From: Peptococcaceae bacterium
Lineage (GTDB): Bacteria; Bacillota; Dehalobacteriia; UBA7702
DNA: 5,846 nt
Assembly: GCA_019415505.1 (NCBI GenBank)
Contig: DXZC01000125.1
Location: 1 to 5,846, forward strand
Direction of reading: 5' to 3'
This document shows positions 1-5,503 of this stretch, piece by piece; the first letter of the stretch is position 1, and the number at the start of each line of letters is the position of its first letter. The position numbers and the translations under genes were made by a program. Under the pieces are notes generated by a model, which searched no databases, was not told the DNA's origin, and saw nothing but the letters and a program-made list of their open reading frames with translations.

Positions 1-190
1 CAGCGTTAGTCGAGGTCTTGAAATGACCTTCGCCGGACCCTGGTGAAAGCCGGGGAACCAGCGGCTAAGCCGGGGCTATGAATGACCGGTAATCCGGGCA
101 CAGGTTAGGCGGAAGCCCATAATGCCTGGAAGCTAAGGCCCTGCTTGCTAGGGGAGTAGGCTAACAAGGTCTCCGGAGCTTAGGTTAAAG
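1..190. repeat. Degenerate GC-rich short-word repeat region downstream of the OPA-type transporter
   Basis: No convincing gene is visible in this stretch. It is built from recurring short words ending in CCGG, TAGG or TAAGG; the clearest is AAGCCGGGG at 47-55 and again at 67-75, a 20-bp period, each followed within 30 bases by another GACC-type word. Small palindromes such as CGGC-TAA-GCCG (62-72) and CTCCGGAG (171-178) are present, but no stem followed by a T-run that would make a convincing terminator for the minus-strand transporter ending at 191. Near 180-206 the minus-strand sequence grades into the CCTAAA/AAGCCT wording of the 1441-1716 repeat. It may be the edge of a longer array outside the window. 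Confidence 0.45.
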
Positions 191-1429
191 TTAAGGCTTT
201 TTAGGCGTGGTTTTTTTGCGGCGGGCCAGCCAGCGGCAACGCCAGGCAGTTAAGGATAGCCCCAGGAGAGCGGCGGCAAACCAGAAATAGGGAATCACCG
301 TCCAGTTGCCCTCATCTAAAAACACCCCTAAAACATAGGCGGAAAATGCGGCGCCTAAATAAGCGGCAAAATCGAAAATGCCAATGAGGGTGGCGACAAT
401 ATTTTCTTGAGCATATGACAGGGGTATGAAGGAAAGGAGAATGCTATTGCAGCCCAGGGCCAAGCCGGAAACCGCGGCAGTAAAAAAAACCGCCGCCAAA
501 GCCGAGAAACGGCTAAAGACCCCAATGCCCAGGGCAGCCCCGGCCATAGCCCCCAGCATACCCAGGAGGATGCGGTAAGGGTTGGCCCCGGGCCGCTGTA
601 AGAGCTTTTGGGCCCCCATAATACCGGCGAAATTGCCCAGGGGAATGACCACAATCAGCAAGAGGGATTGGTTAATGTCGCCCCCCAGAATGTTGAGAAA
701 AATCACCGGCGCCCAAAGTCCGATACCCTCCTTGACCAGGCCAATAAATATACAGGTGCAGCAAACAAGCCAGAGTAGCTCCCTGTTCATGGTGCTGGTT
801 AAGGCTCGCCGGTTTAAGGTTGCCTGGGCTGCTACCGTCTTTTGCAGACCCTTTTCCCAGTGGGCAAAAATAAACCAGAGGCCCAGGGTACAGCCGGCCA
901 CTATTGCCGGAATAAGGAAATAGCTTTGCCAGCTGGCGTGTAGCAGCAGCTTGCCCAGGACAGCCCAGGAGAGAATATAGCTGGCCACCATAGATAGGGA
1001 CATACCGGTGGAAACAATGTGATGCTCGCCGGGAGCGTAATAATAGGAGAGTAGGCGGTTGCAGGTGGCCCAAAATATTGACTGAAAATAGCCGTTGAGC
1101 ACCCAGAGCAAGCGCACCCAGGCAATACTGTCCGCCCCTGTCATGGCCAGGTTGACAGCGCCGGTGCCCACGGTGGCAAAAATAATGAAATAAATTGGGG
1201 ACACTCGGTCGCCAATAAAGCCGTTGACAAGCTGCCCTAAGGCATAGGACAGGAAAAATAGAGAGCCAACCGAGCCCATAACAGCGGTGGATACCCCCAA
1301 GGCGCCGGAAATTTTTAAAACCGCCGCCGAGAAGTTGAGGCGGCATAAATAAACCATAATATAGGTTAAAATACACAGAGCCAAGGTTATGGTTTTTTTG
1401 TTTTGCGGTAGCGATACTTCTCCAGCCAT
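191..1429 (-). CDS. MFS transporter of the organophosphate:phosphate antiporter (OPA, GlpT/UhpT-like) type
   Basis: A 412-residue, very hydrophobic protein with about twelve membrane helices in two six-helix halves joined by a basic loop (about residues 191-216). OPA-family marks are a first helix reading YLCRLNFSAA (27-36), where Arg30 aligns with substrate-binding Arg45 of E. coli GlpT; a short motif A, GFIGDR (70-75); GYFQSIFW..CNRLLSYY (113-130), matching the GlpT helix-4 region; and AAYLGAAFSA (355-364) in helix 11. The second GlpT binding arginine (Arg269, helix 7) is replaced by Lys233, and the GlpT helix-5 histidine is absent, so glycerol-3-phosphate exchange is unlikely. The substrate is unknown; a small anionic or zwitterionic compound is inferred. 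The start is fixed by AGGGAGG five bases upstream. The C-terminus ends in a basic tail, RRKKTTPKKP, whose codons resemble the neighbouring repeat words. It lies 352 bp after the methyltransferase, beyond a hairpin, so it may be read separately or by read-through. Confidence 0.88.
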   Translation of the reverse strand: MAGEVSLPQNKKTITLALCILTYIMVYLCRLNFSAAVLKISGALGVSTAVMGSVGSLFFLSYALGQLVNGFIGDRVSPIYFIIFATVGTGAVNLAMTGADSIAWVRLLWVLNGYFQSIFWATCNRLLSYYYAPGEHHIVSTGMSLSMVASYILSWAVLGKLLLHASWQSYFLIPAIVAGCTLGLWFIFAHWEKGLQKTVAAQATLNRRALTSTMNRELLWLVCCTCIFIGLVKEGIGLWAPVIFLNILGGDINQSLLLIVVIPLGNFAGIMGAQKLLQRPGANPYRILLGMLGAMAGAALGIGVFSRFSALAAVFFTAAVSGLALGCNSILLSFIPLSYAQENIVATLIGIFDFAAYLGAAFSAYVLGVFLDEGNWTVIPYFWFAAALLGLSLTAWRCRWLARRKKTTPKKP

Positions 1430-1434
1430 GAGCG

Positions 1435-1441
1435 CCTCCCT
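1435..1441 (-). promoter_or_regulatory. Ribosome binding site of the 191-1429 transporter
   Basis: On the minus strand AGGGAGG lies five bases before the ATG at 1429. It fixes that start, and it sits at the very edge of the A-rich repeat block that begins at 1441. Confidence 0.8.
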
Positions 1442-1716
1442 AAAGTCTAAATAACGCGAAAAGTTGAAAGCCTGAAAGCCAAAAAGTCAAAAAATTTGAG
1501 AGTCTAAACCTAAAGTTGAAAGCCTAAAAAGCCTAAAACTGAGAACCTAAAACCTGAAAAGCTGAAAATCTAGAAATCTAGAAATCTGAAAGCCTAAAGT
1601 CTAAAGTCTAAAAATCGGAAAGGCTAAAAACTAAGACCTAAAGACTAGAAAACTGGCAGCTTAAAAGTTTAATAGCCTGAAAAGTCTCAAAACCTAAAGG
1701 CGCGGAAAGCCTAACG
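1441..1716. repeat. A-rich degenerate 7-9-nt word array (AAAGYCT-type)
   Basis: Over about 275 bp the plus strand is almost entirely variants of a word made of three to six purines followed by Y-C-T, consensus about RAAARYCT: AAAGTCT, AAAGCCT, AAAACCT, GAAATCT, AAAGACT and so on, roughly 30-35 copies with spacing drifting between 7 and 9 bases. Tandem exact copies occur, for example AAAGTCT twice around 1596-1609 and AGAAATCT twice around 1571-1586. Strand bias is strong (A-rich on plus, few T). No open frame of note and no promoter consensus stand out. It separates the methyltransferase from the second transporter. The origin is unknown; replication slippage of a short seed is the simplest guess. 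Confidence 0.7.
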
Positions 1717-1751
1717 CCCTTTAACCCTGGGGTTTAGCCAGGGTCAAAGGG
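1717..1751 (-). terminator. Strong stem-loop after the MttB-family gene, possible terminator or mRNA-end hairpin
   Basis: CCCTTT-A-ACCCTGG (1717-1730) pairs with CCAGGGT-C-AAAGGG (1738-1751) around a seven-base loop. The single A/C mismatch in plus-strand RNA becomes a U-G pair in minus-strand RNA, giving a continuous 14-pair stem on the strand that carries the genes. It starts 30 bases past the methyltransferase stop. There is no clean T-run after it on the minus strand, so it may act as a 3'-end stabiliser or leaky terminator rather than a classical intrinsic terminator. On the plus strand a TATTTTATT stretch follows, so a bidirectional role cannot be excluded. Confidence 0.5.
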
Positions 1752-1781
1752 GGATAGTATTTTATTGCCGGAAAATTGGTG

Positions 1782-3248
1782 TTACAGTGAGGCTAGGCCG
1801 GGTTTTAAATCGGGAAATTCCCGGCGAATCCTCTCGTCAACCTCGCTGTCTAAAACATGGGGATTAGCCTGGGAGAGAATATCCTTTACCCAGTCTAAGG
1901 CCCTGGTTGGAGCGTCCTTACCGCCTTCGCTTTGCCAAACCGCCCGGGAATCGCGGTCCGCTATGGTGGGAATATAGGACAAGGAGCGGAGGTTTTGCAG
2001 GGTCAGAGGTGTTTCCATAAATACGCCCCCCGGCCCCACCTGGGCTGTTTCAGCCAAGGCCGCCTGGTTCTCCGCTGGGCTGTACTGGATTCCCCGGACA
2101 ATCCTTTGCAGCATGAGGGCAATTTCATTATCTATAGCCAGTTGGGCGTAATCAAAGGTCATGAGAGCTTCAATTAAACCGCCAATTTGCAGCATATCCA
2201 TACCCGCCAGCAAACCGCCGGTGGCGGCAATGGACCGCTCGTAAGCAGCTTGGGAGTCGGGCAGTTTAGAATTGGTCTGGCCTATATAGCCGCCGCAGGG
2301 TACATTAAAGTAACGGGCCATTTGAGCGCAGGCCATGTGCAGCAAGCCACATTCCACGGCGCCAGGGGCGTAAGCCCCGGTGCGCAAATCCGCCACTGTA
2401 GGCAGGCTGTTGAACATTACAGGGGTGTGGGGTTTGACCATTTGCATTAGGGTAGCTACTGCCAAAAATTCCGCCACATGCTGAGCTAAGGTGGCCCCTA
2501 AGGAGAGGGGGGAGGTTAGGCCGGCGTTAGGCACAATAGTGGCATAGGTGGGAATTCCCCGTTCCACAAAGTAGATGAGCATTTCCGTGGAATGATGGTC
2601 CATTTTTAGCGGGGCGATAATGGGGCAATTATGAAAGGCTATAAAGGGCCTTTTTTTAAATTCTTCCTCGCCGCCGGCCACGATATAGCCGAGCTTTAGT
2701 ATTTTTTCCGCTTCCTCCACGCAATCCACGCCGCTGGCCCGCACCGGCTTGAGGCAATTTTTTAAAGCCGGGTAGAACCGCTCTAAATTGCGGTATTCAT
2801 AGGCAGCGTCAGTGGCGGAGATAGTGCAGGTATACATGGCTATACCCGGCATTTCGTTAATCAGGCGGCCTATTCTGGCGATATCATCGGAGCGGGAGGG
2901 GCGGATCGCGCCGTTCAGGGGGTCCCGCACATTAGTACCGGAGCTGGCTGTGCCGAAAATTGGGCCGTCCTCCGGCAGGGTAAAGTCAAAGCGGGGGTCC
3001 CGACCGTAAAGGGTAAAGCTCGGCGGCACATAAGCCAAATACTCGGCTACTACCTCCCGGGGCAGGGTCACACGGCGGCTTTCCGTCTCAACCCTACAAC
3101 CGCAGTCCCGGAACAGGGCCAGGGCCTTATCGTTATTAACCTCCAGCCCCACTTGTTCCAGAATATTAAGGGCGTCAAGGTGAATGGCCGACTCCTCAGC
3201 GGCGGTAAGCACTTGGCAATAACCAGGGAATTTTTTTAGTTTTGACAT
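1782..3248 (-). CDS. Trimethylamine-methyltransferase (MttB) superfamily protein, non-pyrrolysine type
   Basis: A 488-residue soluble protein, the usual length for the MttB superfamily (COG5598). Members are cytoplasmic TIM-barrel enzymes that move a methyl group from a methylated amine, often a quaternary amine such as glycine betaine, to the cobalt of a partner corrinoid protein. Recognisable stretches are NILEQVGLEV near the N-terminus (28-37), FGTASSGTNVRDP (98-110), the core around FHNCPIIAPLKMD (205-217), and GQTNSKLPDSQAAYE (323-337) followed by GLLAGMDMLQIGGLIEA (345-361). True MttB carries pyrrolysine (amber-encoded, near residue 334 in Methanosarcina); here the frame is open throughout and that neighbourhood reads through with ordinary residues, so this belongs with the non-Pyl members such as MtgB. 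The substrate cannot be read from sequence. AAGGAGG ten bases before the ATG supports the start. No corrinoid protein gene is adjacent. It lies 131 bp after the upstream transporter on the same strand, probably one transcript. Confidence 0.9.
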   Translation of the reverse strand: MSKLKKFPGYCQVLTAAEESAIHLDALNILEQVGLEVNNDKALALFRDCGCRVETESRRVTLPREVVAEYLAYVPPSFTLYGRDPRFDFTLPEDGPIFGTASSGTNVRDPLNGAIRPSRSDDIARIGRLINEMPGIAMYTCTISATDAAYEYRNLERFYPALKNCLKPVRASGVDCVEEAEKILKLGYIVAGGEEEFKKRPFIAFHNCPIIAPLKMDHHSTEMLIYFVERGIPTYATIVPNAGLTSPLSLGATLAQHVAEFLAVATLMQMVKPHTPVMFNSLPTVADLRTGAYAPGAVECGLLHMACAQMARYFNVPCGGYIGQTNSKLPDSQAAYERSIAATGGLLAGMDMLQIGGLIEALMTFDYAQLAIDNEIALMLQRIVRGIQYSPAENQAALAETAQVGPGGVFMETPLTLQNLRSLSYIPTIADRDSRAVWQSEGGKDAPTRALDWVKDILSQANPHVLDSEVDERIRREFPDLKPGLASL

Positions 3249-3258
3249 TAGCGTACAA

Positions 3259-3265
3259 CCTCCTT
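3259..3265 (-). promoter_or_regulatory. Ribosome binding site of the MttB-family gene
   Basis: AAGGAGG on the minus strand with a ten-base spacer to the ATG at 3248. It is a near-perfect Shine-Dalgarno sequence and fixes the start. Confidence 0.8.
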
Positions 3266-3305
3266 ACTAACAATTTGTAAAAAATCTTGCGCCTTTAGGG
3301 CTAAG

Positions 3306-3335
3306 CCGCCATTTGCTAAACTTCAGCATTGGCGG
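3306..3335 (-). other. Intercistronic stem-loop between the transporter and the methyltransferase gene
   Basis: CCGCCA (3306-3311) pairs with TGGCGG (3330-3335), and inside it TGCT (3314-3317) pairs with AGCA (3325-3328) around a seven-base loop. In minus-strand RNA it lies about 44 bases past the transporter stop. The nearest T-run (a T6 near 3282-3287) begins roughly 20 bases later, too far for an ordinary terminator. A CCGCC/GGCGG pairing at 3331-3346 would use the same bases and so competes with this fold. Confidence 0.4.
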
Positions 3336-3393
3336 AAATTGCCGCCTTATTCAGCGCCTTGCCAGGGAAAATTGCCGCCTTATTCAGCACCTT
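3336..3393. repeat. 33-bp tandem duplication spanning the transporter stop codon
   Basis: A 25-base segment at 3336-3360 is repeated at 3369-3393 with one difference (G3356 versus A3389). On the minus strand the second copy contains the last codons of the transporter (GCT GAA TAA), and the first copy, downstream, contains the same codons and stop again. The 33-bp period is in frame: read-through of the first TAA would add ten residues (GGNFPWQGAE) and meet an identical ending, GAE-stop. Confidence 0.75.
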
Positions 3394-4726
3394 CCGCCCT
3401 GGCCTGTTTTTTAGCCGCCCGCTCCCGCTTATTGGGGCGCAGGAAAAGGGAGAGGACTGCCCCCAGCAGGCAGAGGCTGGTTATCACATAAAAGGAATTG
3501 GTGCCGCCAATGGCGTCCATTAAAGCGCCGAAGCCCACGCCGGCAAAGGCGGCGCCTAAATAACCAAAGCCATTCATAATGCCCACGCCGGTAGCGGCCA
3601 GCCGGTTGCCCAGTACGTCCCCGGGGATATTGAAGATAGGCGCGCAGATAGTTTGAATTAAGCCGCCGCCCAGGAACATAATGGCGCAAATCAGGGGTAT
3701 GCCGTAGGAGGATTCCAGAATCACCGCCCCCTTGGTGAGGTAGAGCAAGGGTATGCCGGCCAAGAGGAAACAGATAAAGATAGTTTGCCACCGTTCGCCG
3801 TGGAAAAGCTTATCCTGAACCCAACCGGAAACAATACAGAGGGCCGCGCCGCCCCAGTGCATCATAGAGCCAATGAGGGAAGCGGTAACTACCGCCAGAC
3901 CGAACCCGCCAATGCTGGGGGAATCCATGAGTATTTTTACCACCCAACTGGCTAAGGCCCAGCGCAGCATATTGGTGAGAAAATAGCAGACGTCGGCTAC
4001 AATCATCTTTTTGTTTTTTAAGACGGCAATATAGTCCTTGGCTTGAATTTTTTCCCGGCCATTATCCACATTGGCGTCGCCCTGCCACTCGATAGTAAAG
4101 CCGTCCTCCTGGGGAGTGTTGCGCACCACAATATAGAAGATAACGCCCATGGCTAAAGTGAACAGAGGGGGGATGAAAAAGGCGGAGCGCCAGCCGAATT
4201 GGTCAATGCACAGGCCCGCCACCGGCAAGACTATGGCGCTGCCAAAAAAGCAGAAGGCGTTGCTGATGCCCCCGAAAAAGCCCCAGCGGTTTTGGGGAAA
4301 CCAGTTGTACAGCAGCTTCATACTAGGGGCCCAACCCATGGAAAGGAAGTAGGTGGTAATCATCCAGGTGATGAAAAACAGGGTAAAGCCGCTGGAGAAA
4401 CCAAAGCAGAAGTTGCCCAATACCGCGCCGACAGCGCCCACAAAGAAGAGTTTTCTCGGCCCAAAGCGGTCCGTTAGGTTGCCGTTAATAAACTGGCCAA
4501 TGGCGTAAACCAAGGAAGCTGAGGTTAGAATTATCCCGAATTTGGCGCTGGAAAAACCAAAGGCTTCCTGTATTGGTTGGGTCGCGGCGGACAAATTGCT
4601 TTTGGAAAAGTAGTAAAATAAATACAGGGTAATAAAGATAAAGAATACCAGTAATTGCTTGGGGTGGGTTTTATCCCGGTAAAGATACCTTTTGGAGCGT
4701 GGCTCCCTGCTAGTTTCAGCTTTCAT
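3380..4726 (-). CDS. MFS transporter of the OPA (GlpT/UhpT/PgtP-like) family
   Basis: A 448-residue membrane protein with about twelve helices in two halves; the cytoplasmic middle loop covers about residues 203-240. Family marks are YYFSKSNLSAA (38-48) in helix 1, the motif A form GNLTDRFGPRK (82-92), TNMLRWALASW (251-261) in helix 7, SGWVQDKLFHGER (300-312), which matches the GWxSDKVFRGxR loop of GlpT closely, and FGYLGAAFAG (387-396) in helix 11. Arg255 aligns with GlpT Arg269, while Lys42 stands at the Arg45 position; the GlpT helix-5 histidine is not kept. Two basic residues facing the cavity suggest a substrate with a phosphate or carboxylate group; its identity is unknown. AAGGAGGG six bases before the ATG supports the start. 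As first gene behind the sigma-54 promoter and immediately before the MttB-family gene, it is the best candidate importer of that enzyme's substrate. The C-terminal tail is charged (KRERAAKKQARAEGAE). Confidence 0.9.
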   Translation of the reverse strand: MKAETSREPRSKRYLYRDKTHPKQLLVFFIFITLYLFYYFSKSNLSAATQPIQEAFGFSSAKFGIILTSASLVYAIGQFINGNLTDRFGPRKLFFVGAVGAVLGNFCFGFSSGFTLFFITWMITTYFLSMGWAPSMKLLYNWFPQNRWGFFGGISNAFCFFGSAIVLPVAGLCIDQFGWRSAFFIPPLFTLAMGVIFYIVVRNTPQEDGFTIEWQGDANVDNGREKIQAKDYIAVLKNKKMIVADVCYFLTNMLRWALASWVVKILMDSPSIGGFGLAVVTASLIGSMMHWGGAALCIVSGWVQDKLFHGERWQTIFICFLLAGIPLLYLTKGAVILESSYGIPLICAIMFLGGGLIQTICAPIFNIPGDVLGNRLAATGVGIMNGFGYLGAAFAGVGFGALMDAIGGTNSFYVITSLCLLGAVLSLFLRPNKRERAAKKQARAEGAE

Positions 4727-4732
4727 TATATG

Positions 4733-4740
4733 CCCTCCTT
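4733..4740 (-). promoter_or_regulatory. Ribosome binding site of the first transporter gene
   Basis: AAGGAGGG on the minus strand, six bases before the ATG at 4726, a near-ideal site. Confidence 0.8.
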
Positions 4741-4832
4741 TTAATTCTTGAGCCAGGCTTTAACGGTTTCTTGGTGAAGCTTAGCTCAGGTTTAACTGCG
4801 TCGGCCCAACGTAATTTTATACCCTTTGTTAA

Positions 4833-4848
4833 TGCAATAACCATGCCA
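4833..4848 (-). promoter_or_regulatory. Sigma-54 (RpoN) -24/-12 promoter
   Basis: The minus strand reads TGGCATGGTTATTGCA, which fits the sigma-54 consensus TGGCAC-N5-TTGCA with one change, and has the diagnostic GG-N10-GC spacing. The transcript would start near 4822 (a G), leaving a leader of about 96 bases before the transporter ATG. No better sigma-A promoter was found in the same stretch. Promoters of this type stay silent until an ATP-driven enhancer-binding protein acts, which fits the upstream sites at 4951-5087. Confidence 0.75.
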
Positions 4849-4950
4849 GCGTTGGGGAAGGCCAGTTGCCCCTGATTTGTCGGTTACTAGCCCCAATAAT
4901 GGGTAAAAAAATCTTTAAAAAGCCGATATCTTTAAGACAAAAAATTTATA

Positions 4951-4968
4951 TGTTTCATTTTTAAAACA
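4951..4968. promoter_or_regulatory. Upstream activator site A (TGTTTC-N6-AAAACA inverted repeat)
   Basis: TGTTTCATTTTTAAAACA is an imperfect palindrome, extendable to ATGTTT..AAACAT at 4950-4969. Its centre lies about 110 bp upstream of the -24 element, a usual distance for an enhancer-binding protein working by DNA looping. It shares 15 of 18 bases with the site at 5070-5087. Confidence 0.6.
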
Positions 4969-5046
4969 TTAAAAGAGCCTGGTAGCAATAATTTTATACT
5001 TTATTTATCATTGATTAATACAGGGGTTTTGCTGGGAATAAGCATC

Positions 5047-5064
5047 TGTTTCAAAATTGATACT
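5047..5064. promoter_or_regulatory. Upstream activator site B (weaker copy)
   Basis: TGTTTCAAAATTGATACT keeps the left half-site exactly and three of six bases of the right half. Its centre is 23 bp from site C, about two helical turns, so proteins bound at B and C would sit on nearly the same face of the DNA. Confidence 0.4.
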
Positions 5065-5069
5065 AAAAC

Positions 5070-5087
5070 TGTTTCTAATTTAAAACA
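5070..5087. promoter_or_regulatory. Upstream activator site C (TGTTTC-N6-AAAACA inverted repeat)
   Basis: TGTTTCTAATTTAAAACA, extendable to CTGTTT..AAACAG at 5069-5088, differs from site A only in the spacer. It lies about 230 bp upstream of the -24 element. Two near-identical palindromes of equal length in one control region, plus the half-conserved site B, indicate operators of one regulator, which is not encoded here. Confidence 0.6.
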
Positions 5088-5095
5088 GAAGTGTA

Positions 5096-5123
5096 TTGAT
5101 TTTGTTTATTTTTTTGTTATAAT
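5096..5123 (+). promoter_or_regulatory. Possible sigma-A promoter facing right
   Basis: TTGATT (5096-5101), a 16-base spacer and a perfect TATAAT (5118-5123). It points toward the membrane-protein remnant at 5207-5386. In DNA this AT-rich a chance match is quite possible, and no intact plus-strand gene follows. Confidence 0.25.
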
Positions 5124-5147
5124 AATTAGTAAAAAAAGGGTAAAATT

Positions 5148-5177
5148 TTAGCGCCCATAGCTAGGTAAACTAAACAT
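5148..5177 (-). CDS. Nine-codon mini-ORF (MFSLPSYGR) with an ideal ribosome site; possible leader peptide or truncated gene start
   Basis: On the minus strand AAGGAGG (5186-5192) is followed after eight bases by ATG and nine codons ending in TAA. The ribosome site is as good as those of the three large genes, which is unusual for a chance ORF. It lies upstream of the activator sites, about 300 bp before the sigma-54 promoter, so it is not in that promoter's leader. It could be a tiny peptide gene, or the intact 5' end of a gene whose body has been lost. No function can be assigned. Confidence 0.25.
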   Translation of the reverse strand: MFSLPSYGR

Positions 5178-5206
5178 AACATCAACCTCCTTCTAAGCTA
5201 AACATC

Positions 5207-5386
5207 AATCCCCTTTTACAGGCTACGGAGCTGGCATTGTGGGAAGCCAAGGTAAAACGCCTAACCACTATTATATTTATCCTTATCATCATATATGCCT
5301 TGATATAATGTTTAATTGGGGCTTTAAATGTTGCATTAGGGGTTATCATTGGGTTTAGCCTGTTTAAGTGCTATTTTTCGCTATAA
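5207..5386 (+). pseudogene. Remnant of a small two-helix membrane protein, faintly like ATP synthase subunit I
   Basis: One plus-strand frame reads NPLLQATELALWEAKVKRLTT, then a hydrophobic helix IIFILIIIYALI, a TAA at 5306-5308, then in the same frame CLIGALNVALGVIIGFSLFK and a final TAA at 5384-5386. A charged lead-in, one helix, a short turn and a second Gly-rich helix ending in an aromatic/basic stretch is the pattern of the first two helices of AtpI-type proteins (pattern recognition only). No Met start or ribosome site precedes it, and no atpB follows; the frame runs out before the repeat block. The internal stop and missing start make it a decayed fragment. A chance hydrophobic frame in AT-rich DNA is the alternative. 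Confidence 0.35.
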
Positions 5387-5503
5387 TTTACGCCCCCACC
5401 GTTGGCTGTAAACTAGGTTAACCTTTACTTAGCGTTAAAATATGGTAGCGAACCCCAGCGACCTCGGAAACGCCGAGTACCTGGAAACATCAGACCTCAG
5501 GGA

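Noticed and set aside
672..1376. A long minus-strand open frame overlapping the left transporter
   Set aside because: It is a shifted frame inside a gene with clear family motifs, its own ribosome site and correct length; its translation has no recognisable domain.
2392..2398. GCCACTG, the core of the cobalamin riboswitch B12 box, tempting beside a corrinoid-linked gene
   Set aside because: It lies inside the MttB-family coding sequence on the opposite strand, without the other conserved riboswitch elements.
1765..2450. Plus-strand open frames opposite the MttB-family gene
   Set aside because: They are antisense shadows of a well-supported gene, with no family motifs.
4727..4822. Possible riboswitch or attenuator in the leader of the first transporter
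   Set aside because: Only a weak TGAGC/GCTCA pairing with a long loop was found; no conserved aptamer signature or T-run.
4855..4869. A plus-strand sigma-54-like GG-N10-GC element next to the minus-strand promoter
   Set aside because: Only the GG and TTGC parts match, the rest of the -24 box is poor, and no intact plus-strand gene follows.
4893..4911. CCCA-ATAA-TGGG small stem next to a run of A
   Set aside because: The stem has four pairs only, and on the plus strand it is followed by A, not T, so it is not an intrinsic terminator.
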